In this document: piece by piece, positions 1 through 9,529 of the stretch
Layout: every line of letters starts with the position of its first letter
Position numbering within the stretch: the stretch's first letter is position 1
Assembly (NCBI RefSeq): GCF_014697415.1
Contig: NZ_JACJRT010000015.1
Span: forward strand, 32,892-96,891
DNA from: Cyanobium sp. FACHB-13342
GTDB taxonomy: Bacteria > Cyanobacteriota > Cyanobacteriia > PCC-6307 > Cyanobiaceae
DNA length: 64,000 bases
Direction of reading: 5' to 3'
Translations under genes and position numbers: made by a program
Notes under the pieces: generated by a model
Databases searched by the model: none
The model's input: only the letters and a program-made list of their open reading frames with translations
Told to the model about the DNA's origin: nothing

Positions 1-596
1 TGGGCGACAACCTGGCGGGGGTGGTGCTCAATGCCGTCAACCCCGATCTGGTGCCCCAGCTCCGCGCTGAGCTGCTGCCGGCCCTGGAACGGCTGGGGCT
101 GCCGGTGCTCGGCGTGATGCCCCAGAGCCCGCTGCTGCGCAGCGTCACGGTGGAGGAGCTGGCCCTGCGCCTGGGGGCCGAGGTGCTCTGCTGTCCCGAG
201 CGTCTGGATCTCCTCGTGGAAACCCTTTCGATCGGCGCCATGAACGTCAATTCGGCGATGGAGTTTTTCCGCCGCCGCCGCAACATGGCTGTGGTGACTG
301 GCGCCGATCGCACCGACATCCAGCTGGCGGCCCTGGAGGCCTCCACCCAGTGTCTGATCCTCACCGGAGCCGGAGATCCCCTGCCCCAGCTGCTCAACCG
401 GGCCGAGGAGCTGGAGGTGCCCCTGCTGAAGGTGGAGCACGACACCCTCACCACCGTGGAGGTGATTGAGCAGGCCTTTGGCCACGTGCGGCTGCACGAG
501 GTGGTGAAGGCCAGCTTTGCCTTCCGGTTGGTGGAAGAGCACTGTGATTTCGGGCCCCTGTTCGCCCGATTGCAGTTGCCCGCGCTGGCCAAATAA
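1..596 (+). CDS. DRTGG-domain BioD-like/phosphotransacetylase-family protein (5' truncated)
   Basis: The reading frame is open from base 3 at the window edge, so the start lies outside. The visible 198 residues are the end of a P-loop, cobyrinate-synthase-like domain followed by a DRTGG domain. The DRTGG part runs from the GAMNVNSAMEFF stretch to the VTGADRTDIQLAALE stretch. This fusion is usually annotated as a phosphotransacetylase-family protein because the DRTGG module also occurs in Pta; its own activity is unknown. It ends with TAA, 36 bases before the next gene on the same strand. Family assignment is good, function is open. Confidence 0.75.
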   Translation, partial: GDNLAGVVLNAVNPDLVPQLRAELLPALERLGLPVLGVMPQSPLLRSVTVEELALRLGAEVLCCPERLDLLVETLSIGAMNVNSAMEFFRRRRNMAVVTGADRTDIQLAALEASTQCLILTGAGDPLPQLLNRAEELEVPLLKVEHDTLTTVEVIEQAFGHVRLHEVVKASFAFRLVEEHCDFGPLFARLQLPALAK

Positions 597-632
597 CGCT
601 GCTAGTTTCAAAGGGCAGGCTGTCGGCTACTG

Positions 633-1145
633 GTGACCCGGTCCCTTGATCTTCCGGCGCTCGATCGGATCGACACCCTCGCCCAGGAACTGGCAATGCT
701 CCAGGACCGGAGCAAGCGGCGCATCGCCATTTTGGGCAGCCGCCACGTGCCGGTGGTGTCGATCCATCTGGTGGAACTGGTGGCCCGCTCCTTAGCCCAG
801 GAAGGTCACAACCTGATCACCTCCGGTGCCCAAGGGGTGAATGCGGCGGTGATTCGCAGCGTGCTGGAGATCGATCCGGCCCGGCTCACCGTGTTGCTGC
901 CCCAGAGCCTCGATCGTCAGCCGGGTGAATCCCGCGACCAGCTCGAGCGGGTGCTGCACCTAGTGGAGAAGCCCGAGCACGACGAGCTCCCCCTGCCGAT
1001 GGCCAGCAGCCTCTGCAACCAGGACATCATCAGCCGCTGTGACCAGCTGATTTGCTACGCCTTCCACGACAGTGAAACCCTGCTGGCCAGCTGCCGTGTG
1101 GCTGAGGACATGGGCAAGGTGGTGAGCGTGATGTTCTTCGACTAA
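633..1145 (+). CDS. DprA/LOG-like Rossmann protein (annotated in cyanobacteria as DNA recombination-mediator protein A)
   Basis: A 170-residue protein with a Rossmann-like nucleotide-binding core: a strand and loop at AILGSRHVP (about residues 33-41), then the SGAQGVNAAVIR motif (about 63-75). This resembles the DprA/Smf and LOG folds. It lacks the extra domains of full DprA, so a role in recombination is only a family label. The start is GTG with a weak ribosome site; an in-frame ATG about 20 codons in is possible but would cut into the conserved N-terminus. Confidence 0.65.
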   Translation: MTRSLDLPALDRIDTLAQELAMLQDRSKRRIAILGSRHVPVVSIHLVELVARSLAQEGHNLITSGAQGVNAAVIRSVLEIDPARLTVLLPQSLDRQPGESRDQLERVLHLVEKPEHDELPLPMASSLCNQDIISRCDQLICYAFHDSETLLASCRVAEDMGKVVSVMFFD

Positions 1146-1163
1146 GCCTGCTGCAAGCGGAAC

Positions 1164-1589
1164 TCAGCCCGCCAGCAGTGCCTTCAGCCCCTCGGCGTAG
1201 AGCACGCCCGTGCACACCAGGCCGCCGGCCCAGCAGAGCCCGCGCAGGGGAGGTTTGTTGGCCACATACACGCCGATGTAGGCCAGCCGCAGGGCTGGGT
1301 GGATCCAGGCCGCGGCGATCGCCACCGGATTGCTGACGCCCGCCACCAGGCAGAGCAGCGTCGCTGGGGCGTGCAGGGTGAAGGCCTCGAAGCTGTTTTG
1401 GTGGGCCCAGGCGGCCCGCTTGCCCCAGTCGGGCAGGCGCTCGAACATCGCCCGCGGGGCGGCCAGGTCGGCCATCTGGAAGTTGGCCTGGGAACGGGCG
1501 GCCCCCAGGGGCACCGTGCTGAACACCACCACGCCGGCGGCCAGCAACAGCGACCAGGCGAAGGGGGCGAGTTGGGGGGAGAGGGACAT
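1164..1589 (-). CDS. MAPEG-family membrane protein
   Basis: A 141-residue integral membrane protein with four hydrophobic segments. A polar stretch after the first helix (ARSQANFQM, then ERLPDWGKRAAWAHQNSFEAF) carries the Asn/Glu-rich pattern of bacterial MAPEG proteins (membrane-associated eicosanoid/glutathione metabolism). In that family the HQNxxE motif sits near the glutathione site. Bacterial members are poorly characterised. It is convergent with the DprA-like gene and lies just downstream of the glutaminase gene on the same strand, in a region rich in gamma-glutamyl enzymes, which fits a glutathione link without proving it. Confidence 0.75.
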   Translation of the reverse strand: MSLSPQLAPFAWSLLLAAGVVVFSTVPLGAARSQANFQMADLAAPRAMFERLPDWGKRAAWAHQNSFEAFTLHAPATLLCLVAGVSNPVAIAAAWIHPALRLAYIGVYVANKPPLRGLCWAGGLVCTGVLYAEGLKALLAG

Positions 1590-1613
1590 GGCCGCTGCAC
1601 GCTGGCTCCCAGC

Positions 1614-3323
1614 CTAGGTTTCGCCCCCCTGGTGGGCGCGCTCAAAGGCGTTGATTTCGAGCTGCACAACTCCTTCGTTGATGCCCAACGCCGCGGCGAT
1701 GGCGTGCAGTTGCTCCTGCTCTTGCGCCTCGATCATTCCATCGGCGCAGGCCACCTGAAAGGCCGTTTCCAGGATGATCCGTCGGGCTTTGTCGTCGATG
1801 TGGTGGCGCTGCTCGGCCAGTTCGGCAATCAAGCGGGTGAAGGGGGAGCCGGGCTGCTGATCCGGGAGGCTGCGGGCCTTGGCCAGGGCTTCGAAGGCGC
1901 CGGGCTCGGCTGGGGTTTGCATCAGCTCTTGATAGATCCTTTCCATCACAGCCAGCTCGGAGGCCTCCAGCTCTCCATCGGCGAGGCTGATGTCCACGAT
2001 GCAGTGCAGGATCAGATCCCGCACCCGCAGCGCTTTGGTGTCTCCGTACACGATTCCCCAGCGCAGATCGGAGAGGTCCTGGTGCTTGCGCTGGCGGGAC
2101 GCCCGTGGGTCGCGCTTGCCGCCGGAGTGGCCTCCCGAGAGGTTGTCGTACATGTGCAGGTGGAAGCGCTCCCCCAGTTCCTTGCAGAGGGCAATGCCCC
2201 GCACGGAATTGCCGTAGGCATCGAGCCGTGGGGAGAACGTGGCCAGGCCCAGCAGGTTGGGAGCCACCACCAGCACCGATCCAGCCACGCCTGATTTGGC
2301 CGGCAGCCCCACCTCCAGGGTGAACACGCCGGCGTTGTCGTACAGGCCCGAGGTCTGCATGGTCGCCAGGGTGCGCTTCACGATCTCCGTGGAGAGCACC
2401 TGGCGGCCCGTGATCGGACAGACGCCCCCATTGGCCAGGGTGGCGGCTGCCACCGACAGCATCCGGGCGGTCATCTCGATGCTGCAACAGGAGAAGTAGA
2501 CATCCAGCATCTTCTGGAGATCCACGCCCCTGGGCAGGCCGATGCCGCCCTGCAGCAGATAGGCGATCGCGAAGTTTGTATTGGCCGTGGCCCGCTCCGA
2601 TTCCATCGTGATCTCGCTGAAGCGCACCGGTCCGCAATGGCCGCATAGCTCCGCCCACAGCTCCATCAGCTGGCCGGTGATCTCCCGGGCATCGCTTTCG
2701 GGAAACCCGGAAGTCACCAGGCCAGCCACCATGATGGCGCCGGCATTCACGTTGGGGTTGAAGGGCCTTTGGTCCGGCAGCAGGCTGAGGTCATTGAACG
2801 GAAGCCCGGAGGGTTCCACTCCCACATGCCGGTGGGTGAATTCGGGGCCTTCGCGGCTGAGGGCGAAGGCGTAGGTGATCGGCTTCGACACCGACTGGAT
2901 CGAGTGGTGCACATCCACATCGCCGAGGGCCAGGCGCTGTCCGTCCACAGAACAGACCGCAACCCCCCAGAGCTCCGGGTCTGCGTCCCTCAGGATTGGG
3001 ATGTAATCGGCGTTGGCGCCGCTGCGGTCGGCTGATACCCGTTGGAAGAGGTAGTCAATGTCCTGGAGGAAGTCTTGCCATTCCGGAATCACCAGCTGCT
3101 GGTGGAGTGCGCGCGACACCATCAGCAGCTCGGGGCCCACTAGGGAGGAGAAGGCCTCGAGGCTCAGGGGCCCATCGCCGAGCCTGTCGAGCTGTTGGAA
3201 CGTTTGCGCCAGCCGGCCGTCGTCGGCCTGCAAGCCGCTGGCCAGCAGGTGATGGCGCAGGCTGGCGGTGGTGACGGCGCCGTCGCGTTCGGCCCTCGCG
3301 TAGAGCGCTTGCATGCGGTCCAT
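1614..3323 (-). CDS. glsA: glutaminase with C-terminal TerB-like domain
   Basis: Predicted to hydrolyse L-glutamine to glutamate and ammonia. The ATG at 3323 gives 569 residues; an upstream in-frame start would add only a basic, unconserved stretch. Residues 1-95 form a helical, EF-hand-like N-terminal region as in long glutaminases. The serine-dependent glutaminase domain follows, with the S-x-x-K catalytic pair at S144/K147, the NPNVNAGAI segment and the ESERATANTNFA motif. Residues about 433-569 look like a TerB/tellurite-resistance-type helical domain with two similar halves (ADGELEASE and ADGMIEAQE). Standard bacterial glutaminases are about 310 residues, so this is a multidomain version. 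Confidence 0.85.
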   Translation of the reverse strand: MDRMQALYARAERDGAVTTASLRHHLLASGLQADDGRLAQTFQQLDRLGDGPLSLEAFSSLVGPELLMVSRALHQQLVIPEWQDFLQDIDYLFQRVSADRSGANADYIPILRDADPELWGVAVCSVDGQRLALGDVDVHHSIQSVSKPITYAFALSREGPEFTHRHVGVEPSGLPFNDLSLLPDQRPFNPNVNAGAIMVAGLVTSGFPESDAREITGQLMELWAELCGHCGPVRFSEITMESERATANTNFAIAYLLQGGIGLPRGVDLQKMLDVYFSCCSIEMTARMLSVAAATLANGGVCPITGRQVLSTEIVKRTLATMQTSGLYDNAGVFTLEVGLPAKSGVAGSVLVVAPNLLGLATFSPRLDAYGNSVRGIALCKELGERFHLHMYDNLSGGHSGGKRDPRASRQRKHQDLSDLRWGIVYGDTKALRVRDLILHCIVDISLADGELEASELAVMERIYQELMQTPAEPGAFEALAKARSLPDQQPGSPFTRLIAELAEQRHHIDDKARRIILETAFQVACADGMIEAQEQEQLHAIAAALGINEGVVQLEINAFERAHQGGET

Positions 3324-3500
3324 GGAGCACGCGGGGCGTTTGATGCATCTGATTGAACTCCCCCATCGCAACGGTCATGGCATCGGGGGGCGGTGGCTAC
3401 GCAGCTGGGGCGCTCGGGTGGGCTGGCCGGGGGAGTGCCGAGTCGGAGGTTCTTTTCTAGGCTCCTGGGACGCTCGCGCTGATTCCCAGCCCCCGTTCCG

Positions 3501-3992
3501 ATGGCCGACACCTTTTCCTTCGACGTGGTCTCCGATTTCGACCGCCAGGAACTGGTGAATACGCTCGATCAGGTGCGCCGCGACGTCGGTCAGCGCTACG
3601 ACCTCAAGGATTCCAACACCGAAATCGATCTGGAGGAGACCAGTCTCACCATCACCACCGCCAGCGACATGACCCTCCAGGCCGTGGAGGATGTGCTGCG
3701 CCAGAAGGCCACCAAGCGCAACCTCTCGCTCAAGATCTTCGACTTCCAGCCTCCCGAGGCCGTGGGTGGTAACCGGGTGAAGCAGGTGGTCAAGCTGCGC
3801 AAGGGGCTCACCCAGGAGCTGGCCAAGAGCCTGAGCAAAACCGTGCGCGATGAACTCAAGAAGGTCACCGTGTCGATCCAGGGCGACAGCCTGCGGATCA
3901 CCGGCAAGAACAAGGACGACCTGCAGCAGGCCATCAGCCTGCTCAAGGCCCAGGACGTTGAGGTGCCCCTGCAGTTTGAAAACTACCGCTGA
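3501..3992 (+). CDS. yajQ: YajQ family nucleotide-binding protein
   Basis: A 163-residue protein matching the full YajQ family from its start (ADTFSFDVVSDFD) to its end (VPLQFENYR). It contains the conserved RYDLKDS and NFR/NYR elements. YajQ proteins are two-domain ferredoxin-like folds that bind nucleotides; some proteobacterial members bind cyclic di-GMP and act with transcription factors. No such role is known to me for cyanobacterial members. The stop codon is directly followed by the GTG of the oxoprolinase gene, so the two are probably co-transcribed. Confidence 0.93.
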   Translation: MADTFSFDVVSDFDRQELVNTLDQVRRDVGQRYDLKDSNTEIDLEETSLTITTASDMTLQAVEDVLRQKATKRNLSLKIFDFQPPEAVGGNRVKQVVKLRKGLTQELAKSLSKTVRDELKKVTVSIQGDSLRITGKNKDDLQQAISLLKAQDVEVPLQFENYR

Positions 3993-6900
3993 GTGGCGGG
4001 TTGGCGCTTCTGGATTGATCGCGGCGGCACCTTCACCGATGTGGTGGGCCGCAGTCCCGCCGGCGATCTGGTGGTGCGCAAGGTGCTGTCCGTGCAGCCC
4101 GAGTGCCCCGGCGATCCGGCGGTGCGGGCCATCCGGCAGGTGCTTGGTCTGAAGCCCGGCCTGGCGCCCGTGCCAGCCGGCCTGGTGGAGGAGGTGCGGC
4201 TCGGCACCACCGTGGCCACCAATGCCCTGCTGGAGGGGCAAGGCGCCGGAGTGGTGCTGCTGATCAACCGGGGCTTGGCCGATCTGCTCACCATTGGCGA
4301 CCAGCACCGCCCCGACCTGTTTGCCCTGGAGATCAAGCGGCCCGATCCCCTGACGGTGCGGGTGCTGGAGGTGGCCGGGCGCCTGGCGGCCGATGGAACC
4401 GAGCTGGAACCGCTCCAATGGACCGACGATCTCCAGCGGCAGCTGCGGCAAGCCCAGGCCGATGGCTACGCCACCTGCGCCGTTGCCTTGCTGCACAGCA
4501 CCTGCAACCCCTGTCATGAGCTCCAGCTGGGGGCGTGGCTGGAGCCCCTGGGCTTTGAGGCCGTGGTGCTGTCCCACCGGCTCAGTGGCCGGCCCCGGCT
4601 CGTTCCCCGCGGCCAGACCGCCCTGGTGGAGGTGGCGGTGGCACCGGTGCTGGGGCGTTATCTCCACCAGGTGCAGCAGGCCCTGGGCCCAGCCACGCGC
4701 CTGCAGGTGATGCGCTCCAGCGGCACCCTGGCGGCTCCGGGGGCCCTGCTGGCCAAGGACACGATCCTCTCAGGGCCGGCAGGCGGCATGGTGGGCGCGG
4801 TGTCCGTGGGGCTCCAGGTGTTGGAGGCTGCCGGATTGCCACCCCAGCCGATCGTCGGTTTCGACATGGGAGGCACCTCCACCGATGTGTTTCATTTCGA
4901 TGGCCAGCAGGGGGATCTGGCTTGGGAGCGCAGCCCCACCACGGAGATCGTGGGCTTGCAGCTGCAGGCCCCGATGCTGCCGATCCACACGGTGGCGGCC
5001 GGGGGTGGGTCGATCCTGCGCTTCGATGGCCAGCGGCTGCTGGTGGGACCGGCCTCCGCCGGAGCCGATCCGGGGCCGGCGGCCTACCGCCGCGGAGGTC
5101 CGGCCACGATCACCGATGCCAACCTGCTGCTGGGCCGCTTGCCGGTGGCGGCTCTGCCGGCGGTGTTTGGCCCCAATGCTGACCAACCCGCCGATGCGGA
5201 GGCTGTGCGCCAACGCTTTGCCAGCCTGGCCACCGCCATGGAGGCGATGGCACCGGGCATGACGCCCGAGCAGGTGGCGGCCGGGGCCCTGCAGATCGCC
5301 ATCGAGGCGATGGCGGAAGCGGTGCGCCGCATCTCCATCCAGCGCGGCCACGACCTGCGCGAGGCGTTGCTGGTGAGCTACGGAGGGGCCGGTGGCCAAC
5401 ACGCCTGCCGGCTGGCCGAGGTGCTGGGTGTGCCGCGGGTGTTGCTCCATCCCCTGGCCGGAGTGCTGTCGGCCTACGGCCTCGGCATGGCCGAGCAGAG
5501 GCTGTTGCTGGAGTGCTCGCCGCGGCTCCCCCTGGAGGCCGCCGCCCTGCCCGTTTTGCGCCAGCGGGCCGCCGCGCTGGTGCGCCAGGCCGTGGGCGAG
5601 CTCCCCGAGGGGGTGGGGTCTGGAGAGGCCCCCCGCCGGATCGGGATGCGCCTGGAGATTCGGGCCGCCGGTCGGGAGCAGGGGCTGGAGGTGGCCTGGT
5701 GCCCTGAGCAGCCCAACGATGCCGCCACGGTGGAGGAGCTGCGGCAGGCCATCGCCGGGAGCCATCGGCAGCGCTATGGCACCTGCCCCAGCGGGGAGCA
5801 CTGGATCGTGGAGCGGCTGCTGGTGGAGGTGGCGCCAGGACCGACGCCGGATGCGCTGGGGCAGCGGGGTTCGCCAGCTTCCCCCCGCGCTGAAGGGCCG
5901 CTGGCCGAGGCTGCAACCACCCCCCTGTGGCTGGGCGAGAAGGCCGGTTGGCAACCTGTGCCCCTGTGGCGGCCAGGCCAGCTCGTGCCGGGGCAGCGGC
6001 TGGAGGGCCCGGCCCTGGTGGTGGACCTCACCACCACCACCGTGCTGGAGCCCGGTTGGCAGGCCACGGTGATGGCCGATGGGGCCCTGCTGTTGGAGAG
6101 GCTGGTGGTGCAGGGGGCCCCATGCCCTGCCGAGGGATGCGCATCTGGTGATACGCAGGCCGGTGGCGTGCACCCCCCCGATCCCACCTTGCTGCAGCTC
6201 TACAACCACCGCTTCTCCGCCATTGCTGAGCAGATGGGGGTGCGGCTGCAACTCAGCGCCCGCTCGGTGAACATCCGCGAACGGCTCGATTTCTCCTGTG
6301 CCCTGTTCGACGCCCGCGGCCGGCTCGTGGCCAATGCTCCCCACATTCCGGTGCACCTGGGTTCGATGGGGGAGAGCGTGGCCAGCCTGCTGGCGGCCAT
6401 CGCCTGCGGCGAGCGTCCCCCCCTGGCTCCAGGGGATGTGGTGCTCTCCAACAACCCCTACAACGGCGGTACCCATCTGCCGGACATCACGGCCATCACG
6501 CCCCTGTTCGGCCCGGAGCCCGGGGGTGGGCCCCTGTTCTTTGTGGCGTCGCGGGGCCACCACGCCGATGTGGGGGGCATCACCCCCGGCTCGATGCCGG
6601 CCTTCAGCCGCACCATTGCCGACGAGGGTCTGCTGCTCGATAACGTGGTGTTCCTCAGCGATGGCGGCTTCGAGGAGGGAAGTTGGCGGCAACGCCTCGC
6701 AGCGGGTTGCCATCCGGTGCGCAACCCCGACCAACTGCTCGCCGATCTCCAGGCCCAGGTGGCGGCCAACCGCCTGGGGGTTGGGGAGCTTGGGCGCCTG
6801 ATCGACCGCCATGGCCTACTCGAGGTGCAGGCGTACATGGCCCACGTGCAGGCCCATGCCGCCCAAGCGGTGGCTCGGGCCATGGCGGGGCTGCGCAGCG

Positions 6901-7733
6901 GCCGGGCCCGGGTGGAGCTCGACCATGGTGCTCAGATCCAGGTGGCGGTGGAGATCGATGCGGAGGCCCGCCGGGCCCGGGTGGATTTCAGCGGCACCTC
7001 TCCCCAGCACGACGGCAACCTCAATGCCCCCCTGGCGGTGACCAAGGCGGTGGTGCTCTATGTCTTTCGCTGCCTGGTGGGGGAGGACATCCCGCTCAAT
7101 GCCGGCTGTTTCGAACCCATCGACCTGATCGTGCCGGAGGGGTCCCTGCTCCATCCCCGGCCCCCGGCGGCGGTGGTGGCAGGCAATGTGGAGATCTCCC
7201 AGGCGGCCGCCAATGCCCTGTTCGCCGCCCTGGGGATCCAGGCGGCGGCCCAAGGCACCATGAACAACCTCAGCTTCGGCAACGCCCACTGCCAGTACTA
7301 CGAAACCATCTGCGGCGGCACCGGTGCCGGGGCCAGGGGCTACCCGGGGGCTTCGGCGGTGCAGAGCCACATGACCAATTCCCGCCTCACCGATCCGGAA
7401 ATCCTCGAATCACGGTTTCCGGTGCGGCTTGAGCAGTTTGCGATCCGTACGGGTTCGGGGGGAGCCGGTTGCTTCCGGGGAGGCGATGGCGTGGTGCGGC
7501 AGCTGCGGTTCCTCGAGCCCGTGACCGCAGCCTTGATCTCCGGTTCGCGCCGGGTGCCGCCGGCCGGCCTGGCCGGAGGGCAACCCGGGGCCTGTGGCCG
7601 CAACAGCTGGATCGGTGTCGACGGCACCATCCGTGAGCTGGAGGGCTGTTGCGAGCTGCAGCTGCAACCCGGCGAAGCCCTGCGCATCGAAACCCCGGGT
7701 GGCGGTGGCTACGGCCCGCCCCCCGTGCCATGA
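3993..7733 (+). CDS. 5-oxoprolinase (fused HyuA/HyuB type, ATP-hydrolysing)
   Basis: A 1246-residue single-chain oxoprolinase that converts 5-oxoproline plus ATP to glutamate. The N-terminal half is the HyuA/hydantoinase A type ATPase: DRGGTFTDVV at residues 8-17, the ATNALLEG segment and GFDMGGTSTDV near 290. The C-terminal half is HyuB type, with SNNPYNGGTHLPDI and the C-terminal TPGGGGYG. Length matches eukaryotic-type fused oxoprolinases. The start is a GTG immediately after the yajQ stop. Its ATG-less start and zero spacing suggest translational coupling. The following GGT gene overlaps its stop. Together they would recycle gamma-glutamyl peptides. Confidence 0.9.
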   Translation: MAGWRFWIDRGGTFTDVVGRSPAGDLVVRKVLSVQPECPGDPAVRAIRQVLGLKPGLAPVPAGLVEEVRLGTTVATNALLEGQGAGVVLLINRGLADLLTIGDQHRPDLFALEIKRPDPLTVRVLEVAGRLAADGTELEPLQWTDDLQRQLRQAQADGYATCAVALLHSTCNPCHELQLGAWLEPLGFEAVVLSHRLSGRPRLVPRGQTALVEVAVAPVLGRYLHQVQQALGPATRLQVMRSSGTLAAPGALLAKDTILSGPAGGMVGAVSVGLQVLEAAGLPPQPIVGFDMGGTSTDVFHFDGQQGDLAWERSPTTEIVGLQLQAPMLPIHTVAAGGGSILRFDGQRLLVGPASAGADPGPAAYRRGGPATITDANLLLGRLPVAALPAVFGPNADQPADAEAVRQRFASLATAMEAMAPGMTPEQVAAGALQIAIEAMAEAVRRISIQRGHDLREALLVSYGGAGGQHACRLAEVLGVPRVLLHPLAGVLSAYGLGMAEQRLLLECSPRLPLEAAALPVLRQRAAALVRQAVGELPEGVGSGEAPRRIGMRLEIRAAGREQGLEVAWCPEQPNDAATVEELRQAIAGSHRQRYGTCPSGEHWIVERLLVEVAPGPTPDALGQRGSPASPRAEGPLAEAATTPLWLGEKAGWQPVPLWRPGQLVPGQRLEGPALVVDLTTTTVLEPGWQATVMADGALLLERLVVQGAPCPAEGCASGDTQAGGVHPPDPTLLQLYNHRFSAIAEQMGVRLQLSARSVNIRERLDFSCALFDARGRLVANAPHIPVHLGSMGESVASLLAAIACGERPPLAPGDVVLSNNPYNGGTHLPDITAITPLFGPEPGGGPLFFVASRGHHADVGGITPGSMPAFSRTIADEGLLLDNVVFLSDGGFEEGSWRQRLAAGCHPVRNPDQLLADLQAQVAANRLGVGELGRLIDRHGLLEVQAYMAHVQAHAAQAVARAMAGLRSGRARVELDHGAQIQVAVEIDAEARRARVDFSGTSPQHDGNLNAPLAVTKAVVLYVFRCLVGEDIPLNAGCFEPIDLIVPEGSLLHPRPPAAVVAGNVEISQAAANALFAALGIQAAAQGTMNNLSFGNAHCQYYETICGGTGAGARGYPGASAVQSHMTNSRLTDPEILESRFPVRLEQFAIRTGSGGAGCFRGGDGVVRQLRFLEPVTAALISGSRRVPPAGLAGGQPGACGRNSWIGVDGTIRELEGCCELQLQPGEALRIETPGGGGYGPPPVP

Positions 7734-9529
7734 GCGCGGTTGACCTGCCCCGATGGTCGCTGGCGCTGGTGGCGGCGCTGGCCCAGCCCGTGCAGGCCGA
7801 GGTGCTGCAGGAGCGCAGCCAGCGCTTCCAGCCCCAGTGGTCGCCCGCCGGCATGGTGGCCAGCCAGGAGCAGCTGGCTTCCCGGGCGGGGGCGGCCGTG
7901 CTGGCCCGGGGGGGCAATGCGGTGGATGGGGCCGTGGCCACGGCCTTCGCCCTGGCGGTGACCCTCCCCCAGGCCGGCAATCTGGGGGGTGGGGGTTTTC
8001 TGGTGCTCTGGCTGCCGGGTCCTTCTCCGGCGGCCGCGCGCGGCTGTTCGGCGGCCGCTGAGATCCGGGTGGGCCGCGGCACGGCGGTGGCGGTGAACTT
8101 CCGCGAAACCGCTCCTCTGGCCGCCATGGCTGGGATGTTCCTGGGCCCGGATGGGGAGGTGGATCGCCAGCGGGCCACCCGCAGCCCCTTGAGTGTGGCC
8201 GTGCCGGGCACCCCCGCCGGACTGCTGCTCGCCCAGCGCTGCTATGGCCGCCTCTCGCGGGCCAGCGTGATGGCACCGGCCATCCGCTTGGCCAGCCGCG
8301 GCTTTCCGGTGGGCAAGGAGCTGGCCGATTCCCTGCGGCAGGCCACGCCCCTGCTGCAGGCCGATCCCACCTCCACCCAGCTGTTCCTGCAGCGTCCCCT
8401 GCGGCCGGGGACGATCTGGCGCCAGCCCCTGCTGGCCGCCAGCCTGCAGCGCATCGCCAACCAGGGCGAGCGGGGCTTCTACCAGGGTCCGATCGCCGAG
8501 TCCCTGGTGGCGTTGATGCGCCAAAGGGGTGGCTTGATTCGCCAAGCCGATCTCGATGGCTACCGGGCCCAGTTGGTGCGGCCCCTGCAGGCGCGCTTCC
8601 AGGGCTATCCGGTGGTCACCATGCCGCCGCCCAGCGGCGGTGGCGTCACCCTGGTGCAGCTGCTCCAGGTGCTGGAGCCCATGCCCCTAGCCCAGCTGGG
8701 TCTGAACAGTGCCGCCAGCCTGCACCGGATGGTGGAGGCGATGAACCTGGCCTACCGCGACCGCAACCAGTGGCTCGGCGATCCCGACCAGGTGGCCATG
8801 CCGTTGGAGCGGCTGCTCAGCCCCGCCCATGCGGACCGCCTGCGCGGCCAGATCCGGCTGGATCGCCATCGTCCGGCCGCCGACCTGGCCGCAGAGACCC
8901 CCAGCTCCGGCGGCACCAACACCACGCACCTCTCGGTGGCCGACCCTCAGGGGGGCCTGGTGGCCCTCACCACCACGCTCAACTTCGCCTACGGCAGTGG
9001 CATCAGCGTTCCCGGCGCCGGTTTCCTGCTCAACAACGAGATGGACGACTTCACCGCCAAGCCCGGTGTGGCCAACGCCTACGGGTTGGTGCAGGGCAGC
9101 GCCAATGCGATTGCCCCCGGCAAGCGCCCCCTCAGCTCGATGACGCCCACCCTGGTGTTTCGCCGCGATGGGCGTCCATGGCTGGCCACCGGCAGCCCGG
9201 GCGGCAGCCGCATCATCACCACGGTGCTGCAGGTGCTGCTCAACCGCCTGGTGCACGGGCTGAATCTGGCCTCAGCGGTGGCCAGCCCCCGCATCCACTC
9301 CCAGCTCTGGCCCGACCAGGTGAGCGTGGAGCAGGGCCTCAGCCCGGACACCCTGCGCCTGCTGGAAGGGCAGGGTCACCGGGTGGTGGTGACCGCCGCC
9401 ATGGGTTCGGCCAACAGCGTCGAGGTGTTGGCCGAGGGGGGAAGCCTGGGTGTAGCGGATCCCCGCCGTCTCGATGCGGCTGCCATTGGCGAGCTGCAGC
9501 TCAAGCCGCCGGTTGGCTCGGAGCGGTGA
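7730..9529 (+). CDS. ggt: gamma-glutamyltransferase (gamma-glutamyltranspeptidase)
   Basis: A 599-residue GGT precursor. Its ATG overlaps the TGA of the oxoprolinase gene. A hydrophobic segment follows (WSLALVAALAQPVQA), consistent with a secretion signal. The GGNAVDGAVAT motif and the autoprocessing site at the TTHLSV stretch (nucleophile Thr398) are present, as are the DDF and GSPGGSRI motifs of the small subunit. The enzyme is expected to self-cleave before Thr398 and to release the gamma-glutamyl group of glutathione, probably in the periplasm. Paired with oxoprolinase this gives two steps of a gamma-glutamyl cycle. Confidence 0.92.
   Translation: MSAVDLPRWSLALVAALAQPVQAEVLQERSQRFQPQWSPAGMVASQEQLASRAGAAVLARGGNAVDGAVATAFALAVTLPQAGNLGGGGFLVLWLPGPSPAAARGCSAAAEIRVGRGTAVAVNFRETAPLAAMAGMFLGPDGEVDRQRATRSPLSVAVPGTPAGLLLAQRCYGRLSRASVMAPAIRLASRGFPVGKELADSLRQATPLLQADPTSTQLFLQRPLRPGTIWRQPLLAASLQRIANQGERGFYQGPIAESLVALMRQRGGLIRQADLDGYRAQLVRPLQARFQGYPVVTMPPPSGGGVTLVQLLQVLEPMPLAQLGLNSAASLHRMVEAMNLAYRDRNQWLGDPDQVAMPLERLLSPAHADRLRGQIRLDRHRPAADLAAETPSSGGTNTTHLSVADPQGGLVALTTTLNFAYGSGISVPGAGFLLNNEMDDFTAKPGVANAYGLVQGSANAIAPGKRPLSSMTPTLVFRRDGRPWLATGSPGGSRIITTVLQVLLNRLVHGLNLASAVASPRIHSQLWPDQVSVEQGLSPDTLRLLEGQGHRVVVTAAMGSANSVEVLAEGGSLGVADPRRLDAAAIGELQLKPPVGSER

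Noticed and set aside
4770..6812. A 680-residue minus-strand open frame inside the oxoprolinase gene
   Set aside because: Low-complexity His/Gln/Gly-rich shadow of a GC-rich gene, with no motifs.
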